64,000 nucleotides of DNA. Origin: Maribellus sp. YY47. Lineage in GTDB: Bacteria; Bacteroidota; Bacteroidia; Bacteroidales; Prolixibacteraceae. Position numbers and translations under genes: made by a program. Under the pieces are notes generated by a model that saw nothing but the letters and a program-made list of their open reading frames with translations, searched no databases and had not been told where the DNA came from. Positions 28,492 through 38,046 of this stretch are shown here, piece by piece (the stretch's first letter is position 1; every line of letters begins with the position of its first letter). The stretch lies in NCBI RefSeq assembly GCF_023111095.1, contig NZ_JALGYW010000003.1, positions 193,446 to 257,445 of the forward strand, given 5' to 3'.

Positions 28492-29682
28492 ATGAATCAC
28501 TCAAGAACAATTGCCGGCCTCCCTTCCAATGTCTGGATACTGACAGTTGCACAAGCTTTAATTTTATCGGTAAGTTCGCTGGTTGTATTTGTGGGCGGAC
28601 TGGTTGGCTCCAAACTCGCACCATTAGAGAACCTGGCCACGCTTCCGGTGGCAAGTATTGTAGTGGGGACAGCCGTTGCCATTCCGCCGGTTACTTTACT
28701 GATGAATACCATCGGCCGCCGGCGATCATTCTTTATTATGGTTTCGTATTCAGTCGCTGTTGCTTTTCTGGCGGGCTATTCCATCCTCCTATCCAACTTT
28801 TACCTTTTCTGTTTCAGCACCTTTTTATTTGGCGGAACCTACTCCTGCGTCATGCAGTTTCGGTTTGCATCGATGGAAAGCGTTGACGAGGCGCTGATTC
28901 CCAAAGCAGCCTCCATGGTGTTGGTGGGTGGAATTGCGGCGGCTTTTCTGGGCCCCGAGATTGCAGTAATTGGGAAAGACCTGCTGGATGTTGAATTCGC
29001 CGGTTCATTTATCATGCTGAGTGGTTTGTTTGTAGTGGCGATGTTGTTTTTGCTCGGATTTAAAAATCCGGTGATGAGAGAGGAGAAATCTGAAAGTCCG
29101 CAACGCCCGTTGAAAGCCATCTTCCGGCAGCGTATTTTTTGGGTGGCTTTGCTGAGCGCCACTATTGGTTATGCGGTAATGAGTTTTATTATGACCGCCA
29201 CACCGGTCCACATGCACGTAATGGAAGGCCATTCGCTCGCACACACCAAATGGGTGATTCAAAGTCATATTATCGCCATGTTTCTGCCCTCGCTGATTAC
29301 AGCCTGGATCATCCGAAAACTGGGCATCCCCTTAATGATGCTGATTGGATTGGTGGCTTATCTGGCCTGCATTGTCGTTGCCTTTTCCGGGCACGATCTG
29401 ATGAATTACTGGGTATCGCTGGTGCTGCTGGGCATTGGCTGGAACTTTTTATTTATTGGCGGTACTACGCTTTTGCCGCAATCCTATCGTGCCGGCGAGC
29501 GCTTCAAAGTACAGGCGGTAAACGATTTTGTGATTTTTGGAACACAGGCGGTTGCCTCGCTTTCTGCCGGGTGGTTTATTTTTGCTGTGGGCTGGCAGGT
29601 ATTGCTGTTGCTCAACTTGCCTTTTATCTTTTTGCTGATGATCGTTATCCTGAAATGGAACAACAAAAAAAGTGTAAAATGA
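28492..29682 (+). CDS. MFS transporter, substrate unknown
   Basis: A 396-residue permease with twelve hydrophobic helices. The loop between helices 2 and 3 carries NTIGRRRSFF, the usual MFS gate motif. It is preceded by divergent katG and followed by a repeat-rich gap, so there is no operon partner to suggest a substrate. No extra domain is seen. Confidence 0.85.
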   Translation: MNHSRTIAGLPSNVWILTVAQALILSVSSLVVFVGGLVGSKLAPLENLATLPVASIVVGTAVAIPPVTLLMNTIGRRRSFFIMVSYSVAVAFLAGYSILLSNFYLFCFSTFLFGGTYSCVMQFRFASMESVDEALIPKAASMVLVGGIAAAFLGPEIAVIGKDLLDVEFAGSFIMLSGLFVVAMLFLLGFKNPVMREEKSESPQRPLKAIFRQRIFWVALLSATIGYAVMSFIMTATPVHMHVMEGHSLAHTKWVIQSHIIAMFLPSLITAWIIRKLGIPLMMLIGLVAYLACIVVAFSGHDLMNYWVSLVLLGIGWNFLFIGGTTLLPQSYRAGERFKVQAVNDFVIFGTQAVASLSAGWFIFAVGWQVLLLLNLPFIFLLMIVILKWNNKKSVK

Positions 29683-29743
29683 TGGCTATTGACTAAACGC
29701 TGACAAACACATTAGCGAATGCTTCTATAAAATGAGCTTGTTA

Positions 29744-29838
29744 AAATCCCTGAGGGATTGCATGTCTGTAAAGACAGAATCGCCCGTTGCCGGTTCGACT
29801 CCGGCCGGAGTCGGATGTTCGTTTGGAACATTTTCCAG
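29744..29838. repeat. Composite palindromic repeat, copy 1
   Basis: This begins with the palindrome AAATCCCTGAGGGATT (29744-29759), then GACTCCGGCCGGAGTC (29797-29812), and ends GGATGTTCGTTTGGAACATT. The same order recurs at 30067-30160 with a changed middle. Confidence 0.75.
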
Positions 29839-29900
29839 AGCTATAAATATTTGGCAGCGCTGCTGCTAAAACCAACCTTTTATCCAGGAATGGATATTGA

Positions 29901-30022
29901 GGTGCAGCGCACCGTTAGCATCCATCGTTTCGAAAAAAACAAGATAAAAGCAGGTAGGTGCAGCGCACCACCAACATTTGTAGTTGCAGGTAGCATAAGA
30001 AAAAGTGAAGGTGCAGAGCACC
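29901..30022. repeat. Three GGTGCAGCGCACC palindromes
   Basis: Copies lie at 29901-29913, 29957-29969 and 30010-30022 (the last reads GGTGCAGAGCACC). They fill the space between the two composite repeats. Confidence 0.7.
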
Positions 30023-30066
30023 GTTCTGTTCTTGTTTATAGTGACACTAGGCATAGCCAAATAACA

Positions 30067-30160
30067 AAATCCCTGCGGGATTAAATGTTTGTAGAAAAAA
30101 TGCATTTGTTCTATGTACGACTCCGGCCGGAGTCGGATGTTCGTTTGGCACATTTTCCAG
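30067..30160. repeat. Composite palindromic repeat, copy 2
   Basis: AAATCCCTGCGGGATT (30067-30082) keeps the palindrome while its centre differs from copy 1. GACTCCGGCCGGAGTC is at 30119-30134 and the tail CGTTTGGCACATTTTCCAG matches copy 1 with one change. Confidence 0.75.
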
Positions 30161-30297
30161 CTACATACATTTGAATCCTCTGGATTCTTATTACCAAACG
30201 GTTTCGCAAAGCCAGGGACACTCCAATCGCCGATCGTTTCCTTGACATCAACAAGACCATATCAATGCTTTAGTTTCCGCAGTAAAAACGATACAAA

Positions 30298-30322
30298 AAA
30301 AACCGGGAGCGCCCCGGTTTTT
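30298..30322 (-). terminator. Terminator of the molybdenum hydroxylase cluster
   Basis: AAAAACCGGG (30298-30307) and CCCGGTTTTT (30313-30322) form a perfect 10-bp stem with a 5-base loop. On the minus strand it lies 21 bases after the xdhC-like stop. Confidence 0.8.
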
Positions 30323-30343
30323 GCTTTTATTCATTTCAACTTA

Positions 30344-31354
30344 TTACCCATGAATCGCCCCTACCTTATCACGGAGGGAAACGGGTTGCTGCTGACGGAT
30401 CACACTTAGGATTTCAGCTAAAATAGAAACCGATATTTCGGAAGCGCTTTCGGCACCGATATTGATCCCCGCCGGGCCATGGATCTGATCCAGAAATTCG
30501 GGTGGAATACCGGGCATATAGTCCAGCACCATCGAAAGCACCCGTTCGCGGCGGCTAACCGATCCAAGTAAACCAAGATAAGCCGGTTGCTTGTCCTTCA
30601 AAGCCATCAGGTATTGAACGTCTTTGTTAAAGCTGTGTGTCATCAACACAACGGCTGTTTGCCCGTCAATTCTGAGACGGTTGATTTCTTCGTAGGCAGG
30701 AGTAATCAGGGCACCTGCTCCGGGAAAATAGTCACAGGATTTCTGCTCATCGGGTGAAGCGACCACGGTTACCTCCCAACCCAATAATTTGGCAGCCTTG
30801 CTCAGTTCTACCGCATCGTGTTCGGCACCGAAAATATACAACTGAAACAAGGGCTCAAAAGTCTGTTTGAAAACCTGCAGATCATCTTTGGGTTCAAAAG
30901 AAGGACGAAGTGTATATTTCTTTCCGCCCAGGCTGATAACCGATCCCGCATTTTCGTATTCTCCTACTTCGGTATTAAAATACGATTCCATTTCAAAAGG
31001 CAATCTGCTTTCGAGTTGCTTTTCAAAATCGTGAAGCAGTTCATCGGAGATAAACACCGGTTCGATCAGCAGGGTAATAATTCCTTCGCAACCAATACGC
31101 AAACGGCCGTCGTAGGTCATGATTCTTGGCTTGCCGCTTCGGAATACATTGGCTGCCTGTCTCACGATCTCGTTCTCCACACAACCACCGCTTACGGCTC
31201 CCACCGTTTCACCGTCCTCATCGATGAGCATCCGCACTCCGGGCCGGCGGTACGAAGTGCCATCAAGCGCAACCACCGAAACAAAAACGGCTTTTTTCCC
31301 CATCTCTTGCCAGGTAGCGAGGGTATGGAAAAGAAGTTTCAGTTCGTGTGTCAT
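30344..31354 (-). CDS. XdhC-family molybdenum cofactor maturation protein
   Basis: A 336-residue protein. An N-terminal XdhC/CoxI domain (to about 90) includes DGTSYRRPGVRM and SGGCVENEIV. A C-terminal Rossmann-like domain (from about 170, LYIFGAEHDAVELSKAA) includes MTHSFNKD and LGLLGSVSRR. Members receive the molybdenum cofactor, help sulfurate it and insert it into xanthine-dehydrogenase-type enzymes. It is the last gene of a minus-strand cluster with both hydroxylase subunits, which fits a dedicated chaperone. Confidence 0.85.
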   Translation of the reverse strand: MTHELKLLFHTLATWQEMGKKAVFVSVVALDGTSYRRPGVRMLIDEDGETVGAVSGGCVENEIVRQAANVFRSGKPRIMTYDGRLRIGCEGIITLLIEPVFISDELLHDFEKQLESRLPFEMESYFNTEVGEYENAGSVISLGGKKYTLRPSFEPKDDLQVFKQTFEPLFQLYIFGAEHDAVELSKAAKLLGWEVTVVASPDEQKSCDYFPGAGALITPAYEEINRLRIDGQTAVVLMTHSFNKDVQYLMALKDKQPAYLGLLGSVSRRERVLSMVLDYMPGIPPEFLDQIHGPAGINIGAESASEISVSILAEILSVIRQQQPVSLRDKVGAIHG

Positions 31355-31380
31355 TTTCTGGTCTTTAGTTAAAGTAGACT

Positions 31381-33633
31381 TTAAACTTCAAAGGTATTTT
31401 TGATAAACGGCTGATGATAATACCGTGTTCCAGTTGCCTTGTACAGCGCATTGGCCAGCGCTGCCATCACCGGCGGATAAGGCGGTTCGCCCAATCCTGT
31501 CGGATGTATGTCGTTTTCAACAAAAGCAACATCAATCTTCTTTGGGGCCTCCGCATGACGGATCAAACGGTAACCATCAAAATTACTTTGTTCGGGTTCA
31601 CCATTATTAAATGTAAGCTCACCAAACATGGCGGTACCAATTCCGTCAACCACCGATCCTTCGGTCATGTTCACCGCGGCGTCGGGATTGACCACAATTC
31701 CGCAATCAACTGCATTATATACATGATCCACTTTGGGTTCTCCGTTCTCCATCACAATGTCGAGCACCTGTGCAACGTAACTTCTGTGACAGAAATAAGC
31801 CGACACTCCGCGGTGCTTTCCCTGGCTATCCGTATCCCATCCCGACTTTTCGCGCACCAATTCCAGCACTCCGGCATAACGGGCTGCATCGTAATCGTTG
31901 TTCTCGCCCACCGGGTTTTCCTGCGCACGTTTCAAGAGGTCGAGGCGGAACTGAATCGGATCCACTCCCATTTCTTCGGCCAGTTCATCGAGGAACGACT
32001 GCTCAGCTGCCGCATTAAAGTTGGACGCCGGAGCGCGCATTGCTCCCACGCTGATATTCGATTCGATCGCCCAGCTTTCGGCCAGGTAATTATCCAATGC
32101 CCCTGCCGGAAAACGGTTCGCGTGCAGCGCACTTTCCGGTATTCCTCCCATTTTTACATGGAAAGCCGTGAGTTTATTATCGCCATCCAATGCAGCACGG
32201 TAAATGGCGTGGTACATCGGACGGTAAATACCGGCAGTCATTTCATCTTCGCGCGAGTACATCAGTTTTACAGGTGCTTTCATTTTTTGCGAAATCAGCG
32301 CCACTTCCACCATAAAATGACCGTACAAACGCCGGCCAAAACCTCCTCCCATCCGGGTCATTTGCACCTCTACTTTTTCAAGCGGAAATCCCAGCCGGTC
32401 GGCAACTGTTTTTGCCATGTATTCGGGCGACTGAATGGGGCCTACCAATAATGCACTGTCCTCTTTTACATCGGCAAAAAAGTTCATGGGCTCCATCGGG
32501 CTGTGTGCAAGAAATGGTGCAGTATAAGTACGTTCAATTATTTTAGCTGCCTTTTTAAATGCTTCTTCCGGGTTACCATCCTTACGGACAACGCGGGCGC
32601 TTTTGGCAGCTTCGGCTATCATCTTTTTCTTATGCTCAGTGGTACTCTCCAATCCTCCGGGTACGGTTACATCCTGCGTATTTCCGCCCCACCCGGCTGC
32701 AGCGAATTTTTGTTCGGAAAAAGGTTCCCATTCCGCCGTCAGCATTACTTTGGCCGTCATCACTTCCCAGGTAGAATTCCCCACAATGGCCACCAGTTCG
32801 GTGAACGAAGAGGTATCGCACCATTGACGGGCATAATCGTCGTTGTACACTTTCAGCGCAAAAACATCTTTGATGCCGGGCATGGTTTTTACATCGCTTG
32901 CGTCAAACGATTTCAGCGTCATACCAAATGCCGGCGGATGAACGATCATGGCGGTCAACATACCGTCCACTTTGTAATCGAGGCCAAACAATGGTTTTCC
33001 GGTAACAATCCCAAGCCCGTCCACATTTTTCTGGGAATTTCCGATAATCCGAAAGTCTTTCAGGTCTTTTAGTTCCACTTCTTCCGGAACAGAAACCGCT
33101 GCGGCAGCCGAAGCAAATTCGCCATAACCGGCTTTTTTACCACTTCCTTTGTGATGAATAACCCCCACTTCGGTGGTTACTTCCTCTACCGGAACATTCC
33201 AGGCGTCAGCAGCTGCTTTCTTCAGCATGTAACAAGCAGAAGCCCCTGCCGTGCGGAGCGGTGTCCAGGTAGTTCGGATGGAATCGCTTCCTCCGGCCAA
33301 TTGCCGCGTATATTTTTTGGTATTAAGCGGCGCCTGCTCAACGATTACATTTTTCCAGTCCACATCCAGTTCCTCTGCCACGATCATGGGCATCGAAGTT
33401 TTTACGTTCTGCCCGATTTCAGGGTTGGGCGACAGAATCGTCACCACACCGTTCTCACCGATTTTCAGGTACGCATTCACGTCAAACCACTCGTCGGGTA
33501 TCACCAGACCTTTGGGCGTGTCGGAGGTGCAGGCCGAAGCCAGCCAGTTAAAACCGATCAGCAGTCCACCACCCGCTGCCAGCGAAGTTTTAAAAAAAGA
33601 ACGTCGGTTGTATGTCGTTTTTACAAGTGTCAT
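31381..33633 (-). CDS. Molybdopterin-binding subunit of an aldehyde/xanthine-oxidoreductase-type hydroxylase (IorB-like)
   Basis: A 750-residue subunit with a twin-arginine signal (NRRSFFKTSLAAGGGLL, residues 8-24). Two aldehyde-oxidase molybdopterin-binding domains follow; MGGGFGRR near 440 and GLGEPPYPPVMAALANALY near 715 are typical, the latter holding the catalytic glutamate region. The closest type is the isoquinoline 1-oxidoreductase beta subunit. With the small iron-sulfur subunit upstream it forms a two-subunit periplasmic enzyme oxidising an aldehyde or N-heterocycle. No FAD subunit is present, so electrons probably leave through cytochromes. The substrate is unknown. Confidence 0.88.
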   Translation of the reverse strand: MTLVKTTYNRRSFFKTSLAAGGGLLIGFNWLASACTSDTPKGLVIPDEWFDVNAYLKIGENGVVTILSPNPEIGQNVKTSMPMIVAEELDVDWKNVIVEQAPLNTKKYTRQLAGGSDSIRTTWTPLRTAGASACYMLKKAAADAWNVPVEEVTTEVGVIHHKGSGKKAGYGEFASAAAAVSVPEEVELKDLKDFRIIGNSQKNVDGLGIVTGKPLFGLDYKVDGMLTAMIVHPPAFGMTLKSFDASDVKTMPGIKDVFALKVYNDDYARQWCDTSSFTELVAIVGNSTWEVMTAKVMLTAEWEPFSEQKFAAAGWGGNTQDVTVPGGLESTTEHKKKMIAEAAKSARVVRKDGNPEEAFKKAAKIIERTYTAPFLAHSPMEPMNFFADVKEDSALLVGPIQSPEYMAKTVADRLGFPLEKVEVQMTRMGGGFGRRLYGHFMVEVALISQKMKAPVKLMYSREDEMTAGIYRPMYHAIYRAALDGDNKLTAFHVKMGGIPESALHANRFPAGALDNYLAESWAIESNISVGAMRAPASNFNAAAEQSFLDELAEEMGVDPIQFRLDLLKRAQENPVGENNDYDAARYAGVLELVREKSGWDTDSQGKHRGVSAYFCHRSYVAQVLDIVMENGEPKVDHVYNAVDCGIVVNPDAAVNMTEGSVVDGIGTAMFGELTFNNGEPEQSNFDGYRLIRHAEAPKKIDVAFVENDIHPTGLGEPPYPPVMAALANALYKATGTRYYHQPFIKNTFEV

Positions 33634-33674
33634 GTTTTGTGATTTTAGTTTAACCAGTTATCTCTGAAAAAACA

Positions 33675-34130
33675 CTACGAATTGACCGCAGTTTTGATGG
33701 CCGCTTTAATCCGGGTATAGGTTCCGCACCGGCAAATGTTGCCGTTCATTGCCGTCTCAATTTCCTCGTCGCTTGGATTTGGATTTTCATTCAACAAAGC
33801 CACAGCCGACATAATCTGCCCCGACTGGCAATACCCGCACTGGGGCACGTCGTGTTCGAGCCAGGCTTTTTGTACCGGGTGATCACCATTTTCAGAAAGG
33901 CCTTCGATGGTGGTGATTTCCTTGTCGCCCACCGAATCGACAAACGTAATACAGGAACGCACCGCTTTCCCGTCGAGATGAATGGTACAGGCACCGCATT
34001 GTGCCATTCCGCAGCCAAACTTGGTCCCCATCAGGTTCAAATGATCCCGAAGCACCCAAAGCACGGGCGTAGAAGGATCAACATCGACCTGGTATTCTTT
34101 TTTGTTGATTTTAAGATTGAAAATTGCCAT
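33675..34130 (-). CDS. 2Fe-2S subunit of the molybdenum hydroxylase (IorA-like)
   Basis: A 151-residue protein with two iron-sulfur clusters. The plant-type ferredoxin cysteines are in [14 protein letters not shown] (about residues 40-52) plus a later RSC. The C-terminal helical domain has [10 protein letters not shown] and NICRCGTY. It lacks its own export signal and would be carried by the Tat signal of the large subunit. It is the first gene of the cluster, 41 bases before the large subunit gene. Confidence 0.92.
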   Translation of the reverse strand: MAIFNLKINKKEYQVDVDPSTPVLWVLRDHLNLMGTKFGCGMAQCGACTIHLDGKAVRSCITFVDSVGDKEITTIEGLSENGDHPVQKAWLEHDVPQCGYCQSGQIMSAVALLNENPNPSDEEIETAMNGNICRCGTYTRIKAAIKTAVNS

Positions 34131-34518
34131 AGGATTGTTCTACTAGTTAAGTAATCAATGAATTATCAATATACTAAATAATTTGCATTCAGAAATAACA
34201 CCTGTTGAAGAATAGCTAAAAGTTGTAAAGTAAAATGCTACCCGTTACCTCTGAAACGCCTAATTGCAAACAAATGTTCTGAACCTTGCTAAAAGTACCG
34301 AATGAAAAGCGTCAAAAGGTCTTTTCGCCACTATTTCAGAAGTAAACGACATGCATGAAAAGCCCGAATCATAGAAAAACGATAAACCGAGTTATTGAAA
34401 AGAGCCGGAATAAATTCGATAGGCTCAACTTTTTACCTGCAATTCCATCATCCAAAAAACTTTTTTACAACCTTTAGGTTTTTAATACTTCTTGTATACA
34501 AAACCTAAAAAGTCTCTT
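34131..34518. other. Divergent intergenic region
   Basis: About 390 bases between the hydroxylase cluster and the M14 gene. I see no gene, repeat or strong hairpin. Both promoters should be here, but no full consensus match was found. Confidence 0.4.
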
Positions 34519-36695
34519 ATGAAGAAATTGCTGATGTCTTTTGTTCTTGCTGCCGGCTTTTTATTTTCGGTGGCGCAGGAAAAACTTTCCTATTTTTTAC
34601 CCGACGATGTTTCGTACAACGAGGCAATTCCGACACCGGAAGATTTTTTTCATCAGCAAATCGGAGAATGGCATCTTTCGCACGATCAGCTTCTTTCGTA
34701 CGTAAAAGAAATCGCGCGGCTTTCTGACCGTGCAATTGTTTATGAATATGCCCGTTCGTACGAAAACCGTCCATTGTTTCACGTGGTATTTACATCGAAA
34801 GAGAACCAGCGAAATCTTGATCAGCTAAAAGAACGCCATTATCAATATTCCGAACCGGGCAGCCAAATCACAACAGAAGATGTTCCATTGGTGGTTAGCC
34901 TTACCTACAATATTCACGGCAACGAATCGAGCGGCGGAAATGCCTCGGTACTTACTGTTTATTACCTGACCGCAGCCGAAGGAGAAAAGATAGACGAGCT
35001 ATTAAAAAATACGATTGTGATTGTGGATCCTTGTTTAAATCCCGATGGATTTACCCGGCACAGCGCCTGGGCCAATATGCACCAAAGCAACGTATCCGAT
35101 GGCGATTCCAACTCGCGGCAATTTGATGAAGTTTGGCCGGGCGGGCGTCCCAATCACTACTGGTTCGACCTGAACCGCGACTACCTCTTGCTTGTTCACC
35201 CCGAAAGCAGAGGACGCGTGGAGAAATTTCACGAATGGAAACCCAATATTGTTACCGATCACCATGAGATGGGAGCCAACTCCACCTTCTTTTTTCAGCC
35301 CGGAGTTCACACGCGAAACAATCCGCTTACGCCGGAAAGCAATTATGAGCTGACTCGTAAAATTGCCGCGTACCATGCCAGATACCTGGATAAAATTGGA
35401 GCTCCCTATTTTTCAGAAGAACAATTCGACGACTTCTATTTTGGAAAAGGGTCCTCTTATCCCGACATCAATGGAAGCATCGGCATTTTGTTTGAACAGG
35501 CCGGGTTCAAGGGAAGAGTGCGCGAAACATCCAACGGAATCAGAAAACTGGCCTACGGCATTCGCAACCAGTTCACTGTCTCTTTGTCAACACTCGACGC
35601 AGCCATGAATTTGCACGATGAATTGCTCGACATGCAAAAGGATTTTTACAACGATGCGATAAAACTGGGAAAACAAAGCAAAACCAAAGCCTATATTTTT
35701 GGAAGCGAAACCGACAAGGTGAAAACCCAACTGTTTGTCGATCTGCTAAATCGTCATCAAATAGATGTTTATGCCAATACCAAAGATGCCACCGTTGATG
35801 GAAAAGAATTCAAGGCCGGAAGCAGTTTTGTTGTTCCTGTCGGGCAAAAGCAGTATCGGCTGTTAACTTCTATTTTCGGAGAAGCCCACGATTTTACCGA
35901 CACTACGTTTTACGATGTCTCTACCTGGACGTTCACACGCGCCTATGGTCTGCCAAGTGCATCGTTAAACAGTTTGTCCGGTATCAGCCTGTCAAATAAC
36001 CCGGTTAAATCACTTCAACCCGAAGGAAAAATAATTGGAAGTGGCCATCCGGTTGCCTATGTTTTCAGGTGGAACGAATATTCGGCACCAAAAGCATTGT
36101 ACCAGTTACAGGCCGCAGGATTAACCACCAAAGTTGCCTCCGCCAAATTTAGTTTTAAGATAGACAGCAAGGAAGAAAAATTTGAAAACGGCACCATCCT
36201 GGTTTCGGTTTATGATCAGCCAAAATCACCTGATCAACTAAAAAGCCTGGTATCGTCGGTGGCTCAAAATTCTGGGATCGACTTTTATGCGCTTTCTACC
36301 GGATTATCGCCGCAGGGAATTGACCTGGGCAGCAACAATTTCGAAAAACTTTCGTGCCCCCAAATTTTGCTTTTTGTTGGCGGCAGCACCAGCAGTTTGG
36401 ATGCAGGCGAAATCTGGCACCTGTTTGATCAACGTTTTGATCAACCACACGGGTTGCGAATTCGCTCGATCGAAAATTTGTTGAACCGGTTCAGTTTACC
36501 GCATCTCCGTATTTGAGCGGCTGGGTGTCGGGAAAAAACCTGGAACGTATTGCCAACGCTCCCGTAGTGTCGGTTCAGTCAGTTGGCAAAGGAAAGTTGA
36601 TCAGCTATTACGACAACATGAATTTCAGAGGAACGTGGCTGGGAACCACCAAGCTTTTTACCAATTCGGTATTTTTTGGAAATATTATCCGCTAA
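34519..36695 (+). pseudogene. M14 zinc carboxypeptidase, disrupted by an internal deletion and frameshift
   Basis: ATG at 34519 opens a secreted protein (signal MKKLLMSFVLAAGFLFSVAQ) with M14 zinc ligands NIHGNE (H133, E136) and a later DHHEMG (about 247-252). The frame reads family-like sequence to WHLFDQRFDQP (near 36450), then 20 unrelated residues, and stops at 36514-36516. In another frame the text VEPVQFTASPYLSGWVSGKN continues to a natural C-terminus at 36695. Full-length relatives have well over 100 residues between these blocks, so bases are missing as well as a frame change. TTTGATCAAC and TTTTGATCAACC stand in tandem at the break. The catalytic half is intact and could still be active. 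Confidence 0.75.
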
Positions 36696-36981
36696 TCATT
36701 TCTGAATTTGGCAAATAAGGTTGTTCAAAACGTTGAGAAAGTCAGCTGCTTGATATAATATAGAGAAGCGTAAACGGCACAGAATCTCATCTCTGCATCT
36801 GTTTTTGAATTCTTTGTTTTATACCCCGGCCTACTTTGCGTGAAAAGTGTTGTTGCTTTTTATCGCCCTTCTATCCAACTCCCAACCGGTGTTCGCTGCA
36901 CAACACAAACACACCTATACCAACTTGTATATCAGCTCTTTATTTTGTAACTTTTAGTATTAATCCATAAATAAAACTGAT

Positions 36982-37740
36982 ATGAAAAGACTGTATTTTA
37001 TTGCCGTTCTTGCACTTTTTGTGTTGGGATGTACCACACCCGATCCTGAAACGGAGAAAGCAAACGTGGAAAAAGCCATCAACGAGTTTTATGCTGCTGC
37101 CCAGAAATTTGATTACGAAGCGATCCCGACTTTTTGCACCTCTGACTTTACAGCTTTTGAAGACGGGATGTTTTTCAACAACATCAACGAATTTATCGAT
37201 GTTTTCAAATCGCTGGAAGGAGCTACCATTGACATGAAATTGAATTTTGTAAAAACAGAGGTGTCCGGCAATATGGCCACTTCGGTGGTTGAATTTGATG
37301 CTCATTTTACCAAAGATCCGGCAGTGATTCATTTTACAACCTATGAAAATTATGTCCTGAAAAAAGAAAACGGCAAGTGGTTGCTCAATTATTTCCACAG
37401 CTCGCATCTACCCAATCCGGAAGATACAGGTTATGCCAGCGTTCATATGCTAAAAATTCCCGAAGACCTGAGTATTGAGAAACTTAAGGAGAACATCGAA
37501 AAACTGAATGCCGCCATTTCATCGATGGGGTATTGGAATTGCGGTTATACCCTTTTCAATATTGAGGAAAACAGCAACGACACCTACAACTATTTCATCA
37601 AAGGCAATTGGAACAATGCGGAAAACTATAAAATAATTCACGACAGCGAAGCTTTCAATAGTGTGGCAGACTCCATGCCCGAGGTTGTGAAAGACTACTT
37701 CAAAGACCAGGTTTATGCAAAAGTGGAGAAGATGAAGTAA
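36982..37740 (+). CDS. Lipoprotein with NTF2/SnoaL-like domain
   Basis: A 252-residue lipoprotein (LFVLGCTT, cysteine 17). Residues 25-145 match the NTF2-like cone fold used by DUF4440/SnoaL-type proteins: the opening helix VEKAINEFYAAAQKFDYEAI, then FEDGMFFNNINEFIDVF, and strands ending ENYVLKKENGKWLLNYFHSS. The last 90 residues (from YASVHMLKIPEDLS) form a separate alpha-beta domain that I do not recognise. It would be in the periplasm or at the outer membrane. It stands alone. Confidence 0.7.
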   Translation: MKRLYFIAVLALFVLGCTTPDPETEKANVEKAINEFYAAAQKFDYEAIPTFCTSDFTAFEDGMFFNNINEFIDVFKSLEGATIDMKLNFVKTEVSGNMATSVVEFDAHFTKDPAVIHFTTYENYVLKKENGKWLLNYFHSSHLPNPEDTGYASVHMLKIPEDLSIEKLKENIEKLNAAISSMGYWNCGYTLFNIEENSNDTYNYFIKGNWNNAENYKIIHDSEAFNSVADSMPEVVKDYFKDQVYAKVEKMK

Positions 37741-37835
37741 TACCATTCGGATAATATCTTCAATTAGGCTTCAGAATGGGGATGTTTTCTATTTGAAATA
37801 TACAAGTTATGTACTTACACATAAAACGTAAAAAC

Positions 37836-37912
37836 AGAACGCTGATCACATTGATTTTAACCGATAGTCACGAAAAAACAGCGAAAATCAGTAGAATCGT
37901 TATCAGCGTTCT
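37836..37912 (-). repeat. 77-base element with 11-bp terminal inverted repeats
   Basis: AGAACGCTGAT (37836-37846) and ATCAGCGTTCT (37902-37912) are perfect inverse copies with a 55-base AT-rich interior. On the minus strand a T-rich tract follows, so it may also end the sialic acid operon. Elements with ACGCTGAT ends are scattered in related genomes, as I recall. Confidence 0.6.
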
Positions 37913-38046
37913 ATTTGTTTTTATTGGTAAATCTTGGTCGTACCTTTTGTGCTTTTTATGGAATGATATGGTTTAAAAAAATCGTTTTTAAGCTAATCCT
38001 TCCTTTCTATATTTTACTATTAATTAGATTGAATGCGCTATCCTCT

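Larger units (their letters stand above)
29683..30296. other. Repeat-rich gene-free interval
   Basis: About 610 bases hold three kinds of palindrome in a repeated order. These are AAATCCCTGAGGGATT-type units, GACTCCGGCCGGAGTC units, and three GGTGCAGCGCACC-type units between them. I see no protein-coding potential. Confidence 0.6.

Noticed and set aside
29793-29812. tRNA T-arm like GGTTCGACTCC
   Set aside because: It is part of the GACTCCGGCCGGAGTC palindrome; no acceptor stem or anticodon arm surrounds it.
36513-36695. Separate 60-residue gene
   Set aside because: It is the out-of-frame C-terminus of the M14 peptidase; its TTG start is an artefact.
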